Shown: positions 32,920 to 40,387 of the stretch, piece by piece | Layout of the letters: each line of letters begins with the position of its first letter | Numbering within the stretch: position 1 is the first letter of the stretch | From: RSA11 sp965652565 | GTDB lineage: Bacteria > Actinomycetota > Thermoleophilia > Solirubrobacterales > 70-9 | NCBI GenBank assembly: GCA_965652565.1 | Contig: CBFGWL010000011.1 | Coordinates: 1-47,823 of the forward strand | Direction of reading: 5' to 3' | Length of the DNA stretch: 47,823 nucleotides | The notes under the pieces: model-generated | The model's database searches: none | What the model was told of the DNA's origin: nothing | The model's input: the letters and a program-made list of their open reading frames with translations, nothing else | Made by a program: the position numbers and the translations under genes

Positions 32920-33791
32920 TCCGCCGGCAGCCCGCGAGCCTCGCCGGCCGGCGCGTGCTGATCACGGGCGCCGCACGCGGCATCGGCGCCGCCTTGGCGC
33001 GCCGGTTGCACGGGCGCGGCGCGCGGGTCGCGCTCGTCGGGCTCGAGCCCGAACTGCTCGAGCGGGTCGCGGCCGAGTGCGGGAACGCGCCCTGGGCGGA
33101 GTGCGACGTCACCGACCGCGCGGCCCTGGCCGCCCGTGTCGAGGAGCTCGTCGGGCAGCTCGGCGGGTTGGACGTGGCAGTCGCGAACGCCGGCGTGGGC
33201 GGGCAGATGACCCTGGTCGACGGCGACGAGAGCGTTTGGGATCTGACGCTCGCCGTGAATCTGGACGGCACCTACAACCTCGTGCGCGCGGCGGGCCCGC
33301 ACGTCTCGCATCCGGGCGGCTACTTCCTGCTCACGGCCTCGGCGGCGGCCGCGCTGCACCTGCCGCTGATGGCGCCGTACTGCGCTTCGAAGGCGGCAGT
33401 CGAGTCGCTGGGTGACTCGCTGCGCCTGGAGCTCCATCCGACGGGGGCGCGGGTGGGCGTCGCCTATTACGCGGAGCTCGACACCGACATGACCTCCCGC
33501 GGCTTCGACACCAAGGCCGCTTCGAAGATGCCGATCGGCGGTCACGGGCATCTGCCGGTCGCGCCGCTTGGGCCCGCGATCGACGCGCTCGAGCGGGGTA
33601 TCGCCAACCGCTCGCGGCGCATCGTCTCGCCGTGGTGGGTCGGGCCCATGCTGCCCGCCCGTGAGCTGGTGCAGCGGGTGATCGAGACGCAGGTACGCCG
33701 TCGTATCGGGCGCGTGATGGAGATCGCGCGCTCCGAGCGTCCCGGGCTCACGACCGAGCAGCCCGCTCAGGCGCCCAAGGAGCGCGGATGA
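32916..33791 (+). CDS. Short-chain dehydrogenase/reductase
   Basis: This 291-residue classical SDR has the cofactor motif TGAARGIG at residues 17-24, NAG in VAVANAGVGG, and the catalytic YCASK with Ser in LTASAAA upstream. It oxidises or reduces a hydroxyl/keto substrate with NAD(P). The C-terminal helix (RELVQRVIETQVRRRIGRVMEIAR) is amphipathic, as in mycobacterial SDRs linked to lipid metabolism. It overlaps the genes on both sides by four bases. Confidence 0.9.
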   Translation: MIRRQPASLAGRRVLITGAARGIGAALARRLHGRGARVALVGLEPELLERVAAECGNAPWAECDVTDRAALAARVEELVGQLGGLDVAVANAGVGGQMTLVDGDESVWDLTLAVNLDGTYNLVRAAGPHVSHPGGYFLLTASAAAALHLPLMAPYCASKAAVESLGDSLRLELHPTGARVGVAYYAELDTDMTSRGFDTKAASKMPIGGHGHLPVAPLGPAIDALERGIANRSRRIVSPWWVGPMLPARELVQRVIETQVRRRIGRVMEIARSERPGLTTEQPAQAPKERG

Positions 33792-35494
33792 GGCGTCGTC
33801 TGGCGCTGCTCGCCGGGTGCCTGGCGCTGGCGGCCGGGACGCCGGCCACTGCGAGCGCGGCGGAGGAATCGCGCACCGAGCGCGTCGCGATGTCCGACGG
33901 GGTGGAGCTCGCCGCCACGGTCAGCGGCGCGGCGCCGCTGGCGCCGCGGCCGACGCTCGTCGAGTTCAGCCCGTACGGGCGCGGCACGGGCACGCTCGAC
34001 GCCGGGCCGAAGTTCAACCACCTGCTCGTCCAGATCCGCGGCACCGGTGACAGCGACGGGAGCTTCGACGCGCTCGGCCCGCGCACGCAGCGCGACGTGA
34101 AGCAAATGCTGCGCTGGGCATGCCGGCAGCCCTGGAGCAACGGGCGGCTCGCGATCAACGGCTTCTCGGCGAGCGCGATCACGATCTACAACTCGCTGCA
34201 TCGCAAGCTGCCCTGCGTGCGCGCGGCGGTGCTGCGCTCGGGCACAATCGACCTCTACCGCGACCTGATCTGGCCGGGCGGCGTCAGCAACCTCGTGCCC
34301 GCGGCCGCCGTGATGACGATGATCGGCGCGCCGGCCCTGATCCAAGGGCCCGACCGCCTGATCCGCGACGCGACCTCGATCGTGGACATCGTGGGCGGCC
34401 TGCTGGACGCGGGGCTCACCGGCCTGCTCACGCCGAGCATCGACGGCTGGTGGCGCGAGCGCCGCTTCCGGGGCAACGCGAACTCCTTCCCGGTGCTCGT
34501 CCTCAACGGCTTCTTCGACGTCGAGTCGCGCGGCGCGTTCGAGGGTTACCGCAAGCTTCGCCGATACGGCGCGCACCTGGTGGTGGCGGGCGCGCACGAC
34601 GGCTACGCGGGCGGCACCGACGGTGGCGTCGCCGAGGCGCGCGCCTGGCTCGACCGCTACGTGCGGGGCGTGCGCAACGGGGTGGAGGACCACCCGCGCG
34701 TGCAGCTCTGGCTGGCCGACGGGCGGCGTGAGGACATGGCGAAGGGCAAGGTGGTGCCCTACGAGGCGGACGACTGGCCGGTGCCCGGCACGCGCTGGGA
34801 GGCGCTCGCGCTCGACGCGGTGCGCAGCCGCTCGGCGCTCTCGCTGAACGACGGCTCGCTGACTCACGGGGAGGCGCGCGCGGGCGGGCGCCAGATCTAC
34901 GCCGCGCTGCCTTCCCTGCCGATCGCGACGGATCAGCCGAACGTCTCGACGATCGGGATCTCGGCGCTCACCGAGGTCGTGCCCGCGCTCAGCCGCATGG
35001 CGCTCACCGAGCCGCTCAGCCTCACCTACACGACGCCGCCGTTGCGCGAGGACGTCTTGGTCGCGGGGCCGGCGAGCCTCGAGGTGCGCTTGGCGAGCAC
35101 GGCGCCCGAGACGGCGATCTGGGCGGTGATCAGCGACGTGGCGCCGAACGGCGACGCGCATCCGGTCGGGCTCGGGCGGCTTTCGATCGCCTACCCGGAC
35201 ATCAACCGGCGGCGCTCGCTCATGCGTGATGGGGAGGTCGTCCAGCCCCACGGCGTCTACGCGCGCAAGCAGCCGGCGCGGGTGGGGGAGGAGCGGCTCT
35301 ACCGCGTGGAGATCTGGCCGATCGGCAACCGCTTTGCGGCCGGTCACCGCCTGCGGCTGCAGATCACCGGCGCTTCGGCGCTCTCCATGCCGAGCCTGCC
35401 CGCGCTCAACACGGTGCGCGTTGGGCCCGGCTCGGGCTCGCGGCTGCTTCTGCCCGTCCTGCCGGAGTCCGACCTGGGCGCGGCGCTACCGTGA
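33788..35494 (+). CDS. Secreted CocE/NonD-type (S15) alpha/beta hydrolase
   Basis: This 568-residue protein has a Sec signal peptide (MRRRLALLAGCLALAAG, likely cut after ATASA at about residue 23), an alpha/beta-hydrolase core and a C-terminal jelly-roll from about residue 400 (LTYTTPPLREDVLVAGPASL), the layout of X-Pro dipeptidyl-peptidase/CocE esterases. A triad Ser127 (GFSAS), Asp244 and His270 fits by position and context. It could cleave an ester or amide of a substrate before or after Mce transport. It is co-transcribed with the SDR and TetR genes. Confidence 0.85.
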   Translation: MRRRLALLAGCLALAAGTPATASAAEESRTERVAMSDGVELAATVSGAAPLAPRPTLVEFSPYGRGTGTLDAGPKFNHLLVQIRGTGDSDGSFDALGPRTQRDVKQMLRWACRQPWSNGRLAINGFSASAITIYNSLHRKLPCVRAAVLRSGTIDLYRDLIWPGGVSNLVPAAAVMTMIGAPALIQGPDRLIRDATSIVDIVGGLLDAGLTGLLTPSIDGWWRERRFRGNANSFPVLVLNGFFDVESRGAFEGYRKLRRYGAHLVVAGAHDGYAGGTDGGVAEARAWLDRYVRGVRNGVEDHPRVQLWLADGRREDMAKGKVVPYEADDWPVPGTRWEALALDAVRSRSALSLNDGSLTHGEARAGGRQIYAALPSLPIATDQPNVSTIGISALTEVVPALSRMALTEPLSLTYTTPPLREDVLVAGPASLEVRLASTAPETAIWAVISDVAPNGDAHPVGLGRLSIAYPDINRRRSLMRDGEVVQPHGVYARKQPARVGEERLYRVEIWPIGNRFAAGHRLRLQITGASALSMPSLPALNTVRVGPGSGSRLLLPVLPESDLGAALP

Positions 35495-36132
35495 GCGCCC
35501 CGATGACCGAGCTCAAGCCCCTGCCGCACGGCCGCCATGGCCTCAGCCGCGAGGAGGTGCGCGCCTCGCAGCGCTACCGGCTCGCCAAGGCGATGGCCGA
35601 CGCGATGGCGGAGAAGGGCTACGCGCGCACGACCGTCGCCGACATCCTGCCCCGCGCGCGGGTCTCGCGAGAGACCTTCTACGAGCTCTTCCGCTCCAAG
35701 GAGGAGTGCTTCATGCACGCCTTCGAGGAGGCCTACCGGCACGTCTGGGACGCGGTGGTCGACCGGCTCGCGGGCAACGGCGGCGCCCTCGCCGACGGCG
35801 ACGCGCGCGAGCGCCTGGCGCAGGTGCTGCGCGACTACCTCGAGGTGCTCGCCGCCGAGCCGCGGACCGCGCGGGTGTTCCTGATCGAGGTGTACGCGGC
35901 CGGGGGCGAGGCGCTGGCCCGCCGCCGCAAGCTCATGGACGGCCTGGTGACGGGGCTCGCCGCGCAGCTCGGGCTCGAGACGGACGAGGAGCGTTTCGCC
36001 CTCGAGGCGTACCTGGCGGCCGTGATCCAGCTGGTCACGAGCCGGCTCGCCGCCGGCGATGAGCAGGCGGTGCGCGATCTGCACGGGCCGCTCGTAGCCC
36101 TCGCCGACCGCATGCTGTTCGCGCGCAGCTAG
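35491..36132 (+). CDS. TetR-family regulator, candidate controller of the mce and SDR operons
   Basis: This 213-residue protein has a TetR helix-turn-helix at about residues 28-75 (MAEKGYARTTVADILPRARVSRETFYELFRSKEEC) and a helical ligand-binding part. It is the last gene of the operon that carries the second copy of the palindrome, making autoregulation and control of the mce promoter likely (inference). GTG 35491 overlaps the hydrolase stop; ATG 35503 is an alternative start. TetR proteins bind palindromes of this size and usually respond to a small lipid or acyl-CoA. Confidence 0.88.
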   Translation: MSAPMTELKPLPHGRHGLSREEVRASQRYRLAKAMADAMAEKGYARTTVADILPRARVSRETFYELFRSKEECFMHAFEEAYRHVWDAVVDRLAGNGGALADGDARERLAQVLRDYLEVLAAEPRTARVFLIEVYAAGGEALARRRKLMDGLVTGLAAQLGLETDEERFALEAYLAAVIQLVTSRLAAGDEQAVRDLHGPLVALADRMLFARS

Positions 36133-36157
36133 CCGGCGCCCGCTCCGCGCGCGGATA

Positions 36158-36171
36158 GGCAAGAACTTGCC
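36158..36171. promoter_or_regulatory. Palindrome GGCAAG-AA-CTTGCC
   Basis: A perfect 6+2+6 inverted repeat lies 26 bases after the TetR stop and 134 bases before the propeller gene start. Its CAAG-NN-CTTG core is also the core of KstR2-type TetR operators, but a weak intergenic hairpin is an equal possibility. Confidence 0.35.
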
Positions 36172-36304
36172 CGGCGTGCGCGCGCGCTCGCGGCGAGCAT
36201 CGGCCGATCCCCAAGCCCGCCGAGTTACGGCGCGCGCAAGATGTCGCGCCCGCGCCGGGTTGTTCAGGGGACGTCGGGAGGAACCCTCGGTCAAGGAGGA
36301 CGCG

Positions 36305-38182
36305 TTGCGAGCAGTCAGCCACATCGCAGTGATCGGCGCGTGCGCGCTCGCAGTCGCGCTCACCTGGGCGCCGGCCGGTCAAGCCCAGGCGGCCACGCTC
36401 AAGGGCAAGGTCGAGGCGGGCGACCGCGGGCTCGGCTTCGCGAAGGTTGCCGCGTACGCCTCCGGGAAGGCGCGAGCCAAGCAGCTCGCCTCGGCTCGCG
36501 CGGGGCGCAAGGGGAAGTTCACGCTGCGCTTCAAGCGCCCGCGCTCGGATACCGCTGTGGTCTATGTGGTCGCGTCCGGCGGCAAGGTCGAGGCAAAGCG
36601 CGCGCAGGTCCGTCTGCTGGGCGTGGCCGGCCGGGCGGACGAGCTCCCGCGCCGGCTGGTGGTGAACGAGCTCAGCACTGTGGCGGCGACCTACTCGCTC
36701 GCGCGCTTCCTGCGCGGCGTGAAGCTGACGGGCCCGGCTCCGGGCCTTCCGAACGCGGCGGGTACGGTCCCGAACCTGGTGCGGCCGAGCGGCAGGGCGG
36801 CGAAGGCCATCTCGACCTCTCCCAACGGACCGGACACCGACAGCTTCGCGACGCTCAACACGCTCGCCAACCTCGTCGCCGGGTGCGTGCGCGGCACCGC
36901 CGCCGACTGCCGCAAGCTGTTCCGGGCGGCGCGGCCGGCGGGGGAGGGCAGGCCGCGGAACACGCTCGCTGCGGTGCGCCGGATCGCGCTCAACCCGGCC
37001 AGCAAGGTCAAGCGGATCTTCCGGCTGCGCAAACCGCCGCTCTTCCGCCCCCGGCTGAGCGAGGCGCCGAGCTCGTGGATCCTGACGCTCAAGCACACCG
37101 ACGGCGAGTACAACGGGCCTGGCCGGATGGCCTTCGACTCGAAGGGCAACATCTGGGTCACGAACAACTTCCTGTATCCGCCGCCCAGCACGGCGTCGGG
37201 CCCGACGGTGATCGGGCTCGACCCGACGGGCGCGCCGCGGCCGGGCAACCCGTTCTCGGGAGGCGGCATCCTCGGCAACTGGTGGGGGATCGCGGTCGAC
37301 GCGTCCGACCGTGTCTGGCTGAGCAACTTCACCGGCGACGACCCGAACGACTGGAACGACCCGGGCTTCGAAGGCGGCAACAACGTCGCGCTGCTGGGCC
37401 CGGGCGGCGATCCGATCTCGAGTGACGCCGGCTACACCGACGGCCCGTTCCTGGGCCCGCAGGGGATCGCCGTCTCGCAGAACGGCGACGTGTGGTTCGC
37501 GAACCACACGAGCGACACGATCGTCCGCTATCGCGATGGCGACCACACCGACAGCCAGGAGATCAGCGGCGGCGGCCTGCACAACCCGTTCGCGATCGAG
37601 ATCGACGCGGAGGGGAACGCCTGGGTGGGCAATGGCTCGCTCGATGAGTCGGCGGAAGGGTCGGTGACGAAGATCGATCCCAGCGGCGACATCGTCGACA
37701 CCCATCCGGTGGAGGACATGCGCTCGCCGCAGGGGATCGCGTTCGACTCGGCCGGCGATCTATGGATCGCGAGCCTCGGGAGCGACAACGTCACCTGGCT
37801 CGACCCGGAGGGCAACGTCAAGGACCAGTTCCGGGTGCCGAGCATCGAGGGGCCGTGGAGCATCGCGATCGACGGCGAGGACAACGTCTGGGTCGCGAGC
37901 TTCGTCGGGCAGAAGGTGACCAAGCTCTGCGGCGGCCCCAGCGCGCGCTGCCCGCAGGGCCTCGAGACCGGCGACGCGATCTCGCCGCGGCTCACCGGGT
38001 TCACGAACGGCGGGCTCCAGCACATCACCGCCGTGCAGGTCGATCAGTCCGGCAACGTCTGGGCGGCCAACAACTGGGCCCAGATCTCGCCGACGATCGG
38101 CGGCGACGGGCTGGTCGAGTTCATCGGCGCGGCGGCGCCGGTCAAGACCCCGCTGATCGGCCCGCCGGAGCCGCCGGGCTGA
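36305..38182 (+). CDS. Secreted seven-repeat beta-propeller (NHL/Vgb-like) protein
   Basis: This 625-residue exported protein has a Sec signal peptide (cut near AGQAQA, about residue 28), a small beta-sandwich domain (about residues 30-110, resembling carboxypeptidase regulatory domains), a linker, and a C-terminal propeller. Seven repeats with the pattern x-I-A-x-D-x-x-G-N-x-W-V-x-N can be counted between about residues 275 and 600, such as RMAFDSKGNIWVTN, GIAVSQNGDVWFAN and SIAIDGEDNVWVAS. Relatives include virginiamycin B lyase and NHL proteins. TTG 36305 has AAGGAGGA 4 nt upstream. The ligand is unknown. Confidence 0.83.
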   Translation: MRAVSHIAVIGACALAVALTWAPAGQAQAATLKGKVEAGDRGLGFAKVAAYASGKARAKQLASARAGRKGKFTLRFKRPRSDTAVVYVVASGGKVEAKRAQVRLLGVAGRADELPRRLVVNELSTVAATYSLARFLRGVKLTGPAPGLPNAAGTVPNLVRPSGRAAKAISTSPNGPDTDSFATLNTLANLVAGCVRGTAADCRKLFRAARPAGEGRPRNTLAAVRRIALNPASKVKRIFRLRKPPLFRPRLSEAPSSWILTLKHTDGEYNGPGRMAFDSKGNIWVTNNFLYPPPSTASGPTVIGLDPTGAPRPGNPFSGGGILGNWWGIAVDASDRVWLSNFTGDDPNDWNDPGFEGGNNVALLGPGGDPISSDAGYTDGPFLGPQGIAVSQNGDVWFANHTSDTIVRYRDGDHTDSQEISGGGLHNPFAIEIDAEGNAWVGNGSLDESAEGSVTKIDPSGDIVDTHPVEDMRSPQGIAFDSAGDLWIASLGSDNVTWLDPEGNVKDQFRVPSIEGPWSIAIDGEDNVWVASFVGQKVTKLCGGPSARCPQGLETGDAISPRLTGFTNGGLQHITAVQVDQSGNVWAANNWAQISPTIGGDGLVEFIGAAAPVKTPLIGPPEPPG

Positions 38183-38205
38183 GCCGCGCGAGATGCGGTC
38201 TCCGC

Positions 38206-38547
38206 TTAGGCCGGCTCCCAGAAGAACTCGACGACGTGCCCTTCGGGGTCGCGGACCTTGACGCTGGCGTAGTCCGGTTCGTCCCAGCGCTCGACGATCC
38301 CGAAGCCGTCGTCGGCGAGGCGCTGTGCCAGCTCGGCCACAGCGCCCGCGTTCGCCAGCGTGATGCCGAAATGCGGCTCGAACCCGGCGTCCTTGCGCCC
38401 GAGTGCGAGGGCGAAACCGGAGTCGCGATAAAGCATCAGCGTGCCGTCGTCGTAGCGGCGCGCGGGCCGCGCGCCGAAGCCGCAATAGGTCTCGTAGAAG
38501 CGCCGCGAGCGCTCCTGATCGCTCACGGCCAGTGCGAGGTGGTCCAT
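38206..38547 (-). CDS. VOC-family (glyoxalase/bleomycin-resistance-like) protein
   Basis: This 113-residue single VOC domain begins with MDHLALAVSDQERSRRFYE and ends with KVRDPEGHVVEFFWEPA, where the final Glu is a metal ligand in this fold. Possible roles include isomerase, resistance or dioxygenase-like activity; the sequence does not say which. ATG 38547 is chosen because TAGGCT lies 8 nt upstream on the minus strand (38561-38556); an in-frame start 45 bases earlier would include the promoter. Confidence 0.82.
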   Translation of the reverse strand: MDHLALAVSDQERSRRFYETYCGFGARPARRYDDGTLMLYRDSGFALALGRKDAGFEPHFGITLANAGAVAELAQRLADDGFGIVERWDEPDYASVKVRDPEGHVVEFFWEPA

Positions 38548-38555
38548 GGGCGCGC

Positions 38556-38561
38556 AGCCTA
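38556..38561 (-). promoter_or_regulatory. TAGGCT -10 box of the VOC gene
   Basis: On the minus strand TAGGCT ends 8 nt before ATG 38547 with no Shine-Dalgarno site, again a leaderless-type arrangement. Confidence 0.45.
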
Positions 38562-38586
38562 ATGCGGGCGATCCCTGCGGGCTACC

Positions 38587-38616
38587 TTTCAAGCTCGCCC
38601 GCGGAGCCCATAAACT
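38587..38616 (+). promoter_or_regulatory. Promoter of tRNA-Val
   Basis: TTTCAA (38587-38592) and TAAACT (38611-38616) are 18 bp apart, placing transcription start a few bases before the tRNA 5' end at 38629. Confidence 0.55.
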
Positions 38617-38628
38617 GAGGGCTGCTCA

Positions 38629-38700
38629 GGGCGCGTAGCTCAGTGGGAGAGCGCTCGCTTCACACGCGAGAGGTCGCTGGTTCGAAACCAGCCGCGCCCA
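38629..38700 (+). tRNA. tRNA-Val, anticodon CAC
   Basis: A complete cloverleaf of 72 nt can be folded. The acceptor arms GGGCGCG and CGCGCCC pair perfectly, the anticodon stem CTCGC/GCGAG closes the loop TTCACAC, and the T-arm has GGTTCGAAACC. The anticodon CAC reads GTG, a heavily used valine codon here. The 3' CCA is not encoded and must be added by nucleotidyltransferase. Confidence 0.95.
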
Positions 38701-38896
38701 TTTCCTTCCTGTCGCAGTCGGCGCTTAAAGCGGGTCGCAGGTCAAATTGCCTGGGCCCAGCGACGCGTAAGTAGACGGCCGCCCTTCCCGATCACGAGCC
38801 GGCGTACCCAGGCGACGTCCATTCGCCCCGATGGGCGTGGACAGCCAGCTGCCGGTCGCCCGATGCAGCGACACTACCTGCAGGGGATACAACTAT
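38701..38896. other. Intergenic stretch without recognised genes
   Basis: These 196 bases between the tRNA and the ArsR operator hold no ORF with a plausible start and no strong hairpin. Base composition is less GC-rich than in the surrounding genes near the right end. Confidence 0.5.
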
Positions 38897-38933
38897 CCGT
38901 TAGTCTGTACTTACGGTAAGCAACAACTAACGG
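38897..38933 (+). promoter_or_regulatory. Repeated half-site operator of the arsR gene
   Basis: CCGTTAGT-CTGT-ACTTACGG (38897-38916) is an inverted repeat with one mismatch, and a third half-site ACTAACGG follows (38926-38933), overlapping the GGAAGGA ribosome site. TAGTCT (38901-38906) may be the -10. Autoregulation by the ArsR-type protein is likely. Confidence 0.58.
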
Positions 38934-38942
38934 AAGGACGAG

Positions 38943-39278
38943 ATGGCTGCCGTCGAGGCGGTGAGCGCAACGGACAAGATCGGGGCCCTGGGAGATCCGA
39001 CTCGCCGGGCGATCTTCGAGCGACTCGCGGCGGCCCCGAGCGCTGTGGGGGAGCTCGCCGCCGGACTGCCGGTCACGAGGCCGGCCGTCTCGCAGCACCT
39101 CAAGGTGCTCAAGGACGCCGGGCTCGTGAGCGACCGGCGCGACGGGACCCGTCGCATCTACCAGCTGGATCCGGACGGGATCGCCGAGCTGCGGGCGCAG
39201 CTCGATCGGTTCTGGGATCAGGCACTGACCAACTACAAGCGCGTCGTCGAGGCGGCGGAGAAGGAGGAAGAGGAATGA
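38943..39278 (+). CDS. ArsR-family winged-helix repressor
   Basis: This 111-residue protein has the ArsR winged helix at about residues 10-90, with DKIGALGDPTRRAIFERLA and the recognition helix VTRPAVSQHLKVLKDAGLV. It has no Cys at all, so it does not sense metals by thiolate sites. It matches the subgroup that is paired with an SRPBCC protein. ATG 38943 follows GGAAGGA. ATGA overlap with the SRPBCC gene shows co-translation. Confidence 0.9.
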   Translation: MAAVEAVSATDKIGALGDPTRRAIFERLAAAPSAVGELAAGLPVTRPAVSQHLKVLKDAGLVSDRRDGTRRIYQLDPDGIAELRAQLDRFWDQALTNYKRVVEAAEKEEEE

Positions 39279-39766
39279 CTATGGGCGCCACGGAAACATC
39301 GGTGCGGCGAGAGATCGTTGTCGAAGCCCCAATCGAGCGGGCCTTTCGGGTCTTCGTCGAGCGGTTCGATGCGATCAAGCCACGCGAGCACAACCTGCTC
39401 GCGGTCGATATCGCCGAGACCGTGTTCGAGCCCCGTGTGGGCGGCCACATCTACGACCGCGGCGTCGATGGCAGCGAGTGCCGCTGGGCTCGCGTACTGG
39501 CCTACGAGCCGCCGGACCGCTTGATGTTCAGCTGGGACATCAGCCCTCGCTGGCAGCTCGAGGACGACCCCGAGCGGGCCAGCGAGGTCGAGGTCCGCTT
39601 CGTCGCGGAAACGCCCGAACGGACGAGGGTTGAGCTCGAGCACCGCCACCTGGATCGCCACGGCGACGGCTGGGAGAGCTTGCGCGAAGGCGTCGGCGCG
39701 GATGGGGGCTGGCCGCTCTATCTCGAGCGCTACATCGACGCGCTCTCAAGCCGACTCGGTAGGTGA
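39275..39766 (+). CDS. SRPBCC/AHSA1-family protein
   Basis: This 163-residue START-like helix-grip protein has the opening RREIVVEAPIERAFRVFVERFD and VFEPRVGGHIYDRGVDGSECRWARVLAYEPPDRLMFSW of the AHSA1 group. Such proteins bind hydrophobic ligands and may serve as the ligand sensor or effector for the ArsR partner. The overlap with arsR suggests equal amounts of both proteins. The ligand is not known. Confidence 0.88.
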   Translation: MTMGATETSVRREIVVEAPIERAFRVFVERFDAIKPREHNLLAVDIAETVFEPRVGGHIYDRGVDGSECRWARVLAYEPPDRLMFSWDISPRWQLEDDPERASEVEVRFVAETPERTRVELEHRHLDRHGDGWESLREGVGADGGWPLYLERYIDALSSRLGR

Positions 39767-39780
39767 GGGGTTCGAGCCGG

Positions 39781-40218
39781 TTAAAGCTCTACGCCAGGTA
39801 GCTCACTCGCCTGCCTGAACCAGTCGCTGAGCTGCTGCTCGTCGAGCTCGTCGTCCTCGTATATGTCGAGGTAGCGGACGCCCTCGTGCTTGGACTCCTT
39901 GGGCGGCGGCGGATCAAGCGAGGTGCCTTCGAAGAGGGCGAGCTGGACGTACTTCGTGTAGCAGCGGAACCCGAGCGACCACTTGTTCCCGCCGGGCCCG
40001 TAGAAGGGCTGGTTCCACTTCACGGCTTTCTGCACGCCCGGGAAGGCGCGTTCGATGAGCGCGTCGAGCCGCTCGCCGATCGGGCGCTTCCATCCGGGCA
40101 TCGCCGCAATGTAGGCCTGCACCGGCTCGTCGCCCTCGCCCTTTGGGATCTGCGGATTGCCGCCGGAGAGGAGCTTTGGCTTCGAGGCGTTCGCGGGATC
40201 CTGCTTGCTCTCGGGAAT
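39781..40218 (-). CDS. DUF1801 (YdhG/YdeI-like) protein with apparent ATT start
   Basis: The protein has the DUF1801 fold with MPGWKRPIGERLDALIERAFPGVQKAVKWNQPFYG and IYEDDELDEQQLSDWFRQA. The family-like text extends upstream of the first canonical start (GTG 40122) as PKLLSGGNPQIPKGEGDEPVQ, so translation must begin earlier. No ATG, GTG or TTG occurs in this frame before an upstream TAG. ATT 40218 has GGAG 5 nt upstream and gives a 145-residue product. A frameshift is the alternative, since ATG 40315 opens the neighbouring frame. Function unknown; related to intracellular iron or stress proteins in Bacillus. Confidence 0.72.
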   Translation of the reverse strand: MPESKQDPANASKPKLLSGGNPQIPKGEGDEPVQAYIAAMPGWKRPIGERLDALIERAFPGVQKAVKWNQPFYGPGGNKWSLGFRCYTKYVQLALFEGTSLDPPPPKESKHEGVRYLDIYEDDELDEQQLSDWFRQASELPGVEL

Positions 40219-40282
40219 CGGAACTCCGTTTCTTGCGCTCGGCGCTGCGAGCGGTCGCTTGCAGTCCCCCGTTACCGTCGTC

Positions 40283-40305
40283 TACCCAGCGACTGCCGGG
40301 CTCAC
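40283..40305 (-). promoter_or_regulatory. Possible GGGTA promoter for the DUF1801 gene
   Basis: On the minus strand GTGA (40305-40302) and GGGTA (40287-40283) are 14 nt apart, about 65 bases upstream of the ATT start. It resembles the stress promoters near 20300 but with a weaker -35. Confidence 0.35.
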
Positions 40306-40387
40306 GCGTTCGCATGAGCGAGCGGATCGGCGAGGTGCGGGCGGACTCCGGTTAGCTGTTCGGGACTAGGGAATGGAGGGAGAGCCG

